Shown here: positions 34,813-42,400 of the stretch, piece by piece
Numbering within the stretch: position 1 is the stretch's first letter
Layout: each line of letters opens with the position of its first letter
Assembly (NCBI RefSeq): GCF_000022205.1
Contig: NC_012030.1
Location: forward strand, 1 to 64,000
Direction of reading: 5' to 3'
Length of the DNA: 64,000 bases
Source of the DNA: Halorubrum lacusprofundi ATCC 49239
GTDB taxonomy: Archaea > Halobacteriota > Halobacteria > Halobacteriales > Haloferacaceae
The notes under the pieces: model-generated
The model's input: only the letters and a program-made list of their open reading frames with translations
What the model was told of the DNA's origin: nothing
Database searches by the model: none
Position numbers and translations under genes: made by a program

Positions 34813-35897
34813 TCGTCACTAGCACCCGTCTGAATATTGACTCTGCAATACTCCGGTGTAACCTCACGAACCTCTGCCTGGTATGACCGTCCTTGGTCGA
34901 TACACTCGTTGAGAAGACGAGCCCATGGGTCAGGAACGTCACCGACTCTAGCTCCGTCATCCGTGAGGACAACTACTTCTTCGGTCGTTTTTTCGACTGA
35001 TAGGGAAAGTTCCGGATGAAGTTGGTCCCGTACTGCAGTATTGGTCGCGGTCAGATTGACGTCCTGGTTAACGAGGCACTTGTTGGTTACTCGAACTTCG
35101 CATTTCCCTCCGTCGATGTTGAGAACCCGAGCACGATATTGTCGGCCCTGCTCGATACACTCCTTCAGTGTACCAACCCACGGTTCAGCGATGGCACCGA
35201 TAGTTCTGCCTAGTGAATCTACAATACAGATCGCTTCCTCTCGAAGGCGTACTGAACAGACATCACCCTCGTCTACATCTTCTAACGGTTCTGGGTTCGG
35301 TGAATGGAGAAGAGCTGATTCTGCAATCAGGCACTCGTCTTCTTCATCATCGTCCTCGTCATCATCTTCGTCTTCCTCCCGATCCTCGTCATCATCTTCG
35401 GCATCCTCATTGTCACTCTCGTGTTCTTGGTCTTCTTGATCCTCCTCATGGTTCTCCTGACTGCCCTCCTGCTCAGCGTTATTAGAGTCCGCATCATCCG
35501 AGTCGTCTTCGGGACCTGAATCTGCCGGGTTCTGCTTCTCTGACTCTTCGTCATTATGCCCGCTGTTGTCTTCTTGTTCCTCCGGTTCTCCATCTTCAGT
35601 GCCCTCATCTGGTGATGGTTCGTCTCGCTCCGGCTCTGAATCATCCTCTCCAGATGCACCGCTAGAACCGTCCCCAGAACCAGATTCTGGTGCGCCGCTA
35701 CCGCCCCCGCCACCAGTAACTGGTGGGCTCTCTGGAGTCGTTCCGTCACTTGTTTCATTTGACTCATCAGACTGATCTTCGTCTGTCTCTTCTTCAGTGT
35801 CTGACTCGGGTGGGGGTACACTATCCGATTCACTAGATTCTCCTCCCGATCCGCCGCTATCAGACGGTCGCTCATATCCACCGCTTCCTCCGCCCAT
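34809..35897 (-). CDS. Gly-led, highly acidic protein with two HIRAN-like domains
   Basis: 362 residues. The start is Gly-rich (MGGGSGGYERPSDSGGSGG), followed by about 170 residues almost purely Asp, Glu, Ser and Gly, clearly disordered. The C-terminal part has two similar about 75-residue domains: one with GRTIGAIAEPWVGTLKECIE and QGRQYRARV, the other with GARVGDVPDPWARLLNECID and QGRSYQAEV. Both resemble HIRAN domains, which bind DNA ends or stalled forks. It is coupled to the kinase/transferase gene. A Gly-Gly-Gly N-terminus next to a QueC-like enzyme could be a site for base conjugation; this is a hypothesis. Confidence 0.75.
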   Translation of the reverse strand: MGGGSGGYERPSDSGGSGGESSESDSVPPPESDTEEETDEDQSDESNETSDGTTPESPPVTGGGGGSGAPESGSGDGSSGASGEDDSEPERDEPSPDEGTEDGEPEEQEDNSGHNDEESEKQNPADSGPEDDSDDADSNNAEQEGSQENHEEDQEDQEHESDNEDAEDDDEDREEDEDDDEDDDEEDECLIAESALLHSPNPEPLEDVDEGDVCSVRLREEAICIVDSLGRTIGAIAEPWVGTLKECIEQGRQYRARVLNIDGGKCEVRVTNKCLVNQDVNLTATNTAVRDQLHPELSLSVEKTTEEVVVLTDDGARVGDVPDPWARLLNECIDQGRSYQAEVREVTPEYCRVNIQTGASDE

Positions 35898-36056
35898 AGT
35901 GTCGAACTATTTTAATTTAAGGATGTTAAGTGTACCGTGGAGAGAATGGGGAAAAGAGCTAAATTCGACCTTATCTCCAGCCGAGGAGTGATTCAATAGA
36001 GTCTGGGGTCAAACCTGCTTCTCCCACCCAATGTCACCGGAACTCCGCTCAAGGGA

Positions 36057-36686
36057 CTACTTTTTTCTCTGTTTCCAGTAGGGGCCAATTGAGTCAAAAG
36101 GTGTCCACCGTCCACGAAATGCAGCAAGCCCATAGACGGCCATTACACCGCTCCAAATGAGGGACAGAGGTGTAAGTAAGTCAATTGCGTTGATTTTCTG
36201 TAGTCCTCCAGCAATAATCATCAATCCAAAGACCCAAAGTGTAACTCGTGGCCACCAGATTTCGACACTCGTGTGTGTAATGTATTCCTCCGGGTCGCGG
36301 CCTCTTTTTAGCTGGTCCCACTCTTCTTGAAATGGTTCCATGGGGAGATCCTCTTTAGCAATCTCGCTCAGCACACGGTATTTCCCGCTATTCAATTGTT
36401 TATACGAGATTATGTGGGCCATCCAGAGGATGGAAAGCGCAACGCCAACAATGCCGACTAACAGCAGCACTATGGAAGTGACAACGCCAAGTTTCACCCC
36501 GGCCCCGACACCCGCAAAGGTTCCAAGAACCAGCTTTTGGTAGAATCGATTGTTCTTCAGTCGTCGATTGCTCACGTCAAGTGTCGTCTGTCCATAAAAT
36601 TTCCATTGTTCGAGAGCCGGGTTCTGATTATTATCTCCCCCGTTGTCTACTTGATTCGAACGACGGTCCTCGTTATCTTCTGTCAT
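36057..36686 (-). CDS. RipA-like octameric-type membrane protein
   Basis: 209 residues. A polar N-terminus leads to WKFYGQTTLDVSNRR and two close hydrophobic segments (GTFAGVGAGVKLGVVTSIVL, then LVGIVGVALSILWMAHII). The diagnostic YKQLNSGKYRVLSEIAKEDL and EEWDQLKRG follow, then a second membrane pair. This is the layout of the RipA-family membrane proteins often found with TIR-type proteins in bacterial defence loci. It lies 5 bases after the TIR gene on the same strand, so the two form a pair. A pore-forming or membrane-damaging effector role is inferred from this context. Confidence 0.75.
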   Translation of the reverse strand: MTEDNEDRRSNQVDNGGDNNQNPALEQWKFYGQTTLDVSNRRLKNNRFYQKLVLGTFAGVGAGVKLGVVTSIVLLLVGIVGVALSILWMAHIISYKQLNSGKYRVLSEIAKEDLPMEPFQEEWDQLKRGRDPEEYITHTSVEIWWPRVTLWVFGLMIIAGGLQKINAIDLLTPLSLIWSGVMAVYGLAAFRGRWTPFDSIGPYWKQRKK

Positions 36687-36691
36687 AACCG

Positions 36692-37132
36692 TCAGGGTGC
36701 AAGATCTCGAACTTCACGTACGATTGGTGTTTTATTCCAGCCCGTGGTGGCGTCGGCTTTATTTGTGATATATGATGTCCGCTCTGCTCCCCAAGGTTTG
36801 ACACTAATAATCGGCTTGTCAAGCTCCTCCGCAATTCGAACCTCCTTGCCGATCCAGTCACTATACGTCGAGTACATTCCGGCAATCACAATAACGACTG
36901 AGGCTGGCTTGATCTGCTTGTTCTTTATATGCCGTTTGAGCGCTCGGTTTGACTTGCCCTCCACTTTCTCTTTCTTTGTCACCGAATAATTCCGGTAGGA
37001 GAAGTGGTTTTTGTCGTCGAGCAACTCAATGAGTCCGTCATAATCGCTATTGTGCTTCCAGGAGTGGGAGATGAATAGATCATATCCACTACGCTCAGCA
37101 CTGAATTCGATCTCGTTCACGTCAACGGTCAT
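36692..37132 (-). CDS. MTH538-type TIR-like (DUF1863, ThsB-like) protein
   Basis: 146 residues. YDLFISHSWKHNSDYDGLI opens the fold, FSYRNYSVTKKEK is the variable strand, VVIVIAGMYSTYSDWIGKEV carries the conserved Trp and Glu 97, and DKPIISVKPWG with TGWN ends the core. The family includes Thoeris ThsB, which makes or breaks NAD-derived signals after phage attack. It is the first gene of a pair with the membrane protein 5 bases downstream, and it diverges from the second TIR gene at 37260. Thoeris normally also needs ThsA, which is not here, so the effector may be the membrane protein. Confidence 0.85.
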   Translation of the reverse strand: MTVDVNEIEFSAERSGYDLFISHSWKHNSDYDGLIELLDDKNHFSYRNYSVTKKEKVEGKSNRALKRHIKNKQIKPASVVIVIAGMYSTYSDWIGKEVRIAEELDKPIISVKPWGAERTSYITNKADATTGWNKTPIVREVRDLAP

Positions 37133-37259
37133 TACCCGAGTACATCAAGTGAATCAATTTCAACGTTTGGGATGCGATGTCTCTGAACTTTCTTCTCTAT
37201 GTGTGTCGGACGATAAAGCAGCAATCTGACGAAGTTGGCCTTCCCCCAGAGGAGAGTTT

Positions 37260-38135
37260 ATGTGGTTGGATTATGATACAATATCTGTGACATCAGACGA
37301 AAACCACCCTGTCACTCGTGTTCCAACCGTGGAAGTACAGAGCCCAGCCGGTAGCCTTGACGTGGACTCCCTTTTTGAGGAAATCGAAGAGGCTGATTCG
37401 TTTGCTGGTCTGTCCGGAGGCACTTCTGACGGACCTATCCCTATAGACAAAAATACAACCACGGTTCAGGCTGCGGAGGAGGAAAATCCAGACTTGGCTA
37501 GTCTCGGGAAAGACTTGCTTGCCGGGTATGCAAACTGGAAAGGAGGGCAAGCCGATTTCGACCCTCAGGATGACCCTCTTCACTACATCTGGTACGATGC
37601 TCCAGAACTCATTTTAGGTGCTATCCTAGCCGGTGGTGTGGCGTACAAGGGGGTACAGGGGTTAGGTAGCCTGGTTCCAGCTGAATCTTCAACAGAGGAG
37701 CCTAGTACAACCACTCAACCTCGTCTACCTCTGGAGAATCGACCGTACAGGGTCTTTGTCAGCCACTCGTGGAAGTACTCCGAACAGCGTGAACGTATTG
37801 AAGAATTCCTTGACTCTGAAGAACGGCTCAATTGGCAGAACTTCAGCGTCCCGGAGGATGAACCCCTGGAATTCGAAGATGCAAACGACCTCCGACAACA
37901 ACTTTATCGACAGGTTGGCCAAGCGAATGTGGTCGTGGTCCTTTCAGGCATGTACGTTTCGTACAGCGGGTGGATTGAAGAGGAAATTGAACTGGCCAAG
38001 CACTTTGAGAAACCCGTTATTGGTGTTCAACCACATGGGAACGAGCGTCTTCCTAAGTCAGTGAGGGAAGCTGCCGATGAAGTTGTAGGCTGGCGACAGC
38101 GATCTATCGTGAATGCGATTGCTCGGCATGGATGA
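37260..38135 (+). CDS. MTH538-type TIR-like protein with long N-terminal region
   Basis: 291 residues. The N-terminal 160 residues are acidic and mostly disordered, with a possible membrane-associated stretch LILGAILAGGVAYKGVQGLG (about 117-136). The C-terminal TIR-like domain starts at YRVFVSHSWKYSEQRERI, with LNWQNFSVPEDEP, VVVVLSGMYVSYSGWIEEEI (Glu 242 region) and KPVIGVQPHGNE. The two TIR proteins share these motifs but are not close copies. The start is an ATG 127 bases from the divergent TIR gene. It may be a second sensor or effector of the same locus. Confidence 0.82.
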   Translation: MWLDYDTISVTSDENHPVTRVPTVEVQSPAGSLDVDSLFEEIEEADSFAGLSGGTSDGPIPIDKNTTTVQAAEEENPDLASLGKDLLAGYANWKGGQADFDPQDDPLHYIWYDAPELILGAILAGGVAYKGVQGLGSLVPAESSTEEPSTTTQPRLPLENRPYRVFVSHSWKYSEQRERIEEFLDSEERLNWQNFSVPEDEPLEFEDANDLRQQLYRQVGQANVVVVLSGMYVSYSGWIEEEIELAKHFEKPVIGVQPHGNERLPKSVREAADEVVGWRQRSIVNAIARHG

Positions 38136-38285
38136 ACTCTGCTAGTGGAATAATCCGCCTCAAAACCAAGGGTAATCCGACGACCAGTACTTGATCATTT
38201 TGTATGTAGGTACCAAAGTCCGTGTTCAACTCGGACAGCGGAGTCTCAACAGACCTTTTTATCTATGTAATGACTGTGATGAGTA

Positions 38286-38780
38286 ATGAGTGAGCGCAAG
38301 GTCTTCGTTAGCCGGCCTAGTTCCAGGAATGAGGCACAGGAGAATTTCTTGGAACATCTGGATGACCGGATGGTACGACGTGATCTGCGACCCGTTTCGC
38401 TAGGGCAGACGGATTATCCGAACCGAACACCAATCCAAGGAGTTCGGCAACTGATGGAGCAATGTGAGGGTGCGATGATTGTGGGATTAGAGCAGATTCA
38501 TTTGAGAGATGGTATTGAGAAATCTGGGACCGAACAGGAAACCGAAGTGAATGACCTCTCTCTTCCTACCCCGTGGAATCATATCGAGGCGGGAATGGCG
38601 TTTATGCTTGAACTTCCGATGTTAATCATACGAGAAGAAGGCGTTGAGAGAGGAGTATTTGACGTTGGTAGCAGCGAACGCTACATTCACCAAGCGACGA
38701 TGACGGAGGAATGGATCGAATCTCCCGAGTTCACACAGCCATTCAATTCATGGCATGAAGAGATTCTCCAACAATCATGA
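38286..38780 (+). CDS. TIR/nucleoside-transferase-like signalling protein
   Basis: 164 residues. KVFVSRPSSRNEAQENFLEH is an N-terminal strand-loop, IQGVRQLMEQCEGAMIVGLE a following Rossmann-like unit, and TPWNHIEAGMAFMLELPMLI places a likely catalytic Glu before a helix, as in TIR and deoxyribosyltransferase folds. This general fold processes nucleotides in bacterial immunity. A TATA-like TTTTATCT lies about 30 bases upstream. It directly precedes the cut cyclase gene, as effector genes precede or follow cyclases in cyclic-nucleotide systems. Confidence 0.65.
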   Translation: MSERKVFVSRPSSRNEAQENFLEHLDDRMVRRDLRPVSLGQTDYPNRTPIQGVRQLMEQCEGAMIVGLEQIHLRDGIEKSGTEQETEVNDLSLPTPWNHIEAGMAFMLELPMLIIREEGVERGVFDVGSSERYIHQATMTEEWIESPEFTQPFNSWHEEILQQS

Positions 38781-39031
38781 CCGAGTTCCACTGAAATCGA
38801 ACCCACCAGACGGCACAGGTGCTTTTGTCAATACACCGCGAACAGCCGGTATAGTCAAGCGCGTCATCACACTCTGGAGGGATACGGACGGAACACAGAC
38901 CCAGAGAGACGAAATCGCGGAACTCACCGTTCAAGCAGATACTCGCGTTAAGGCTCTCAGGACGATGAGTATACTTTCACCACGCTTCGCGTAACTATAC
39001 AAACCTCCGACAAGAACCGTCAGAGAACAGA

Positions 39032-39580
39032 ATGCCGAATTTCCCGGACTCTCATCAAGAGGAAATTATCGAACGAATTGGGGAGAGAGCAGAGACCGTC
39101 GAAGAACGACTTGAAGATATCCCCCGGGGCCGAACTAATCCCTCGTTAGAAGAGCTCACAATCCATTCTGCAAAGAAATATCGTCTTGGGATTGTTTTCG
39201 TCGATATCAACGACTTCAGCAACTACATGAGTAGAAATGACGACGAGGACACGCTGTTCATGCTGAACGTATTCATCCCTGAGATCATGGAACTGGTCCG
39301 TGATTTCGATGGGAAACTTGAGAAGAACACAGGAGACGGCATTCTCGCGTATTTCGGTGCAGGTGAAGATGATGGAGATGCGGTCGAAACACTGTTAGAG
39401 TACATCGCTACCGTCAAATGGGCGTTGAAGTACCATGTCAATCCGGAACTAGAGGACAACGACGTTGAGACGATATCGATTAGCACCGGGTCAGCGTACG
39501 ACACAGTCTCAGTACCTCACAAAGCATCCTCGGCTAGCTGTTTCTGCGGCCTGAGTTCTGTGTCGAAGCGGTTGTACTGA
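39032..39580 (+). pseudogene. Class III nucleotide cyclase, cut by ISH8 copy 1
   Basis: Native sequence runs to 39509 (159 residues); the last codons belong to the IS. A helical lead (residues 8-35) precedes a class III cyclase domain with GIVFVDINDFSNYMSR (metal Asp 58) and NTGDGILAYFG (Asp 102). It breaks at SISTGSAYDTV, before the C-terminal strands that complete the dimeric active site. Pycsar cyclases belong to this class and make cCMP or cUMP as phage alarms. With TIR-type and membrane-protein genes beside it, this looks like the signal-making half of such a system, now inactive. The missing part is not elsewhere in the window. Confidence 0.82.
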
Positions 39581-40908
39581 CGGTCTCGACGAGAGAATTA
39601 CGGACGGATCGACGGAGAGCTGTCGCTGTCGGCGGCGGTCAGCCGCCGACGCGACAGCGTCGCCACTCACTCCGCTGGCTTGCTCGGTCGGTGGTTAGCG
39701 GTGGAATCGGTCGTCAGGTGGCCGATTCGCGGGGACGGCCCGACGCACCGCGAGGGCCGTCCACGCAGCTCGTCGAATCATATTGACGAACTCCTTGTAC
39801 GGCCACCACCAGAGGCGACGCCCGCCTCGGCGGGGCGTCGCCACATACTCGTAGTGAAGGTACCGCCAGACGTTCTGTAAGAGGAGACTCACCACCACGT
39901 ACAGCAGCCGTACCGTTGGATCTCGTGTTGTCGTTGTCGCTATCGCTTGCTCAAACAAGCGATAGCTTGACTCGATACCGAAGCGTTTCGAGTAGTGGTA
40001 TCGAGCGTCCCGTGGTGAGTCGATGAACGGCGCGTCAGCGGCGTAGCCGTGACGCGCCACACCGTTCTCGTCATACTTCCCATTTAGGTACGTACAGTCG
40101 ATGTAGACGGGAAAATCGACGGTCCAGCTGTGACCGTCGAGTTTCCCCGTCAGATCATGCTGAATGACGCGACTCCATCCTTCCGAGAGCTCTTGCTGAA
40201 TCGCCTCACCCCACCGGATGATCGGGATCACGTACGCGTAATTGTGCGCCTGAAGCAGCGTGAGACACTTACTGTCGTAGAATCCGCGATCAAGGTAGAC
40301 GGCCTTGACCCCGGCGTCAAGGCCGTCGAGGACACCGAAGAACTCAGCGAGGACACTACTTGCGGTATCGCCGTCTTTGAGACGGCGTACCGCCAGCGTG
40401 TAGCGTTTGTTCTTCACACGCGCGTAGAGTGTGGCATAGGCGTGGAACGCAGTGGTTCCACGCTTCGCTACCGAGTGATAGAGGCCGTCTGTGTCGTCTT
40501 CGTCACCGTAGTAGGGCCGCAGGTGGAGGTCTGCGCAGACCTCCACCTGTTCGGGGAGCAATTCATCGAGATCCTTTCGCAGGAGCGTGTTAGCGACTCG
40601 TTCGAGCCGTTCCGGCTCGAACTTCGTCCGAAGATGGTAGAGGACCGTGTTCCCAGCGGGTGAGTTCTGGCTCGACGCACAGAGCGTAGAGACAGAGGTC
40701 CCGTCGGCGCAAGCGCCGACGAGGACCTCATAGATGTCTTCAGCAGTGATTTCAGCGTTATTGGCTAACGAGAGCGAAACTTCCTCGTCAAGGCGGTTGA
40801 CGAGAAAGTTAAGAAGCTGGTCCTCGTGGATCTCACCGTCTGCTTGTTTGGTTTTAGACACACCTTCAGCAAGCAGACGTTCTAACTAAGCGGCTTTGTG
40901 AAGTACTG
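39510..40908 (-). mobile_element. ISH8-like insertion sequence, copy 1 (about 1.4 kb)
   Basis: Ends are CAGTACCTCACAAAGC on the left and GCTTTGTGAAGTACTG on the right, imperfect inverted repeats (14 of 16 match). Internal length is 1399 bases, the size of ISH8 (IS4 family). It appears identical to copy 2 at 57282-58680. ISH8 makes about 10-bp target duplications, but GACACAGTCT on the left and AGTATCTTGA on the right do not match, and the flanking genes differ. The present flanks were therefore joined by recombination or deletion, not by simple insertion. Confidence 0.9.
39695..40861 (-). CDS. ISH8-like transposase, copy 1
   Basis: 388 residues, one open frame. IS4-type motifs include YLDRGFYDSKCL (second catalytic Asp region) and a Y-x2-R-x3-E-like SKRFGIESSYRLFEQ near the C-terminus (third catalytic residue). 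The first Asp lies in the preceding core. The full length and intact frame suggest activity. The translation is identical to copy 2. Confidence 0.9.
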   Translation of the reverse strand: MSKTKQADGEIHEDQLLNFLVNRLDEEVSLSLANNAEITAEDIYEVLVGACADGTSVSTLCASSQNSPAGNTVLYHLRTKFEPERLERVANTLLRKDLDELLPEQVEVCADLHLRPYYGDEDDTDGLYHSVAKRGTTAFHAYATLYARVKNKRYTLAVRRLKDGDTASSVLAEFFGVLDGLDAGVKAVYLDRGFYDSKCLTLLQAHNYAYVIPIIRWGEAIQQELSEGWSRVIQHDLTGKLDGHSWTVDFPVYIDCTYLNGKYDENGVARHGYAADAPFIDSPRDARYHYSKRFGIESSYRLFEQAIATTTTRDPTVRLLYVVVSLLLQNVWRYLHYEYVATPRRGGRRLWWWPYKEFVNMIRRAAWTALAVRRAVPANRPPDDRFHR

Positions 40909-40910
40909 AG

Positions 40911-42380
40911 TATCTTGATCTGTCTATTGGATTTTTCACACGGATTGACCAAGGGACCCAAGAAATCATACAGGCAGTCGGAGACCACCCGCTCATCCAG
41001 CCCGGCGGAACCTGTCCACTTGATGAGGCCTACTGTCGACGGACTATCGAATTAGATAGTCCCTTGGCGGTTCAAGACGCGAATGCGTCTTCAGCGATTT
41101 CTGAGACAGCCATCGAGACGTTTGATTTGGGAACGTACATCGGTGCTAAACTGACCGTTAACAACGAACCATACGGGACGATTTGCTTCGCCGATAAAGA
41201 AGAACGAGGCACTACGTTCAGTGATGCTGAAACACACTTCGTGGAACTGCTGGCTCATCTGGCCGGAAACGCGATTGAACGACGGACTTACGAACAGGAA
41301 CTCGAAGAGCGTGAAGCTCGTCTTGATGAACGAGAAGAAGAGCAGCGGGCCCTCATCGATGCCAGTTTCGATCTAGTGTTCCGTATCGATACTGACGGAC
41401 AGTTCACGTTTATATCAGATACTGCAGAAGATCTCTTGGGCTACACACCAGAGGAACTCGTTGATCGCCCGTTTAGCTTGTTACTCCCAGATAACGCCTC
41501 CGTTGAGCTAGCAACAGAGACCTACGAACAAGCATTAGCTGGTCAGTCCGTCGAAGAAGAATATCTTGTCGTTGAATCCAAGACAGGCGACCAAGTCGTC
41601 TTAGATGTTCGAAAGGTCCCAATCTACGAGAGCACCGTTCCGAAAGAAAACCGAACAACCGCTGATATCGTCGGTGTTCAAGGGGCTGCAAAAGCAGCAA
41701 CTGAACGGTTTCACCGCGAACGACTGAACCACGTTCTGAATCGTGTCCTCAGACATAACCTCCGGAACGATATGAACGTCATCGGCGGATTTTCAGAGGT
41801 CCTCGAAAAACGGTTGTCTGGCGAGAACGCGGAGCTGGCCGAGCGAATTAACAGGACAAGCGACCGACTGTCACAGCTCTCTGAGTCGGCTCGCAAGCTA
41901 AGTGAGAATATGGACCTCGCTCCTGAGCTGGAGCCCATGGATATCACACCCATGGTGGAGCGTGCGGCCAGCCAAATCACCGAGCGATATCCCGACGCAG
42001 ATATCACGGTGAAAATGCCCAGCAAGATAGTGGCGCAGAGTACCCTCAGTTTGGAAACGGCTGTCTGGGAATTACTCGATAATGCCGCTAAGCACGCGGG
42101 AGACTATCCAGAGGTGTCAGTCGAAGTAACGACGATAGAAGATCGGGTTGCAATACGGATTTTTGACGACGGCCCCGGGTTGCCGCCCAGCGAGCGGTCG
42201 GTACTGACAACTGGTGAAGAGACGCCGCTCGTTCATGGCCAAGGACTGGGATTGTGGCTCGTCTACTGGATTATTGAGGGCCTGAACGGCGATCTGCAGC
42301 TACACAATGACGATCCTAGAACGTGTATTGAGCTCCGACTCCATGCTGGTGAAGTGCCTTCAGAATCCTCTGGTGAATAG
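40911..42380 (+). pseudogene. GAF-PAS histidine kinase, 5' end lost at ISH8 copy 1
   Basis: The frame is open from 40911, three bases after the IS: LDLSIGFFTRIDQGTQEII begins inside a GAF domain that continues to IERRTYEQ. A coiled linker, a PAS domain (VFRIDTDGQFTFISDTAEDL), a HisKA with His in RVLRHNLRNDMNVIGGF, and a full HATPase_c (DDGPGLPPSER, GQGLGLWLVYW) follow. A TTG at 41064 could start a product of 438 residues, so a shortened kinase might still be made. The N-terminal part is missing. It lies just ahead of a second kinase on the same strand. Confidence 0.8.
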
Positions 42381-42400
42381 GGTCTGGAGTTGATAACGCA

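Noticed and set aside
35330-35480. Tandem-repeat-like TCATC/CTTCTT DNA, at first sight a repeat array
   Set aside because: It is the coding DNA of the Asp/Glu-rich region; there is no fixed unit or spacer, so it is neither CRISPR nor a true tandem repeat.
35327-35881. Long frames opposite and beside the acidic protein gene
   Set aside because: They arise from the repeated GA-rich codons of the acidic tract; the products are monotonous Ser/Arg or Met/Thr/Lys strings without domain features.
38755-38994. 79-residue plus-strand frame after the TIR-like gene
   Set aside because: It overlaps the end of the preceding gene in another frame and shows no family pattern.
40130-40663. 177-residue plus-strand frame inside ISH8
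   Set aside because: Antisense to the transposase gene and present in both copies for that reason only.
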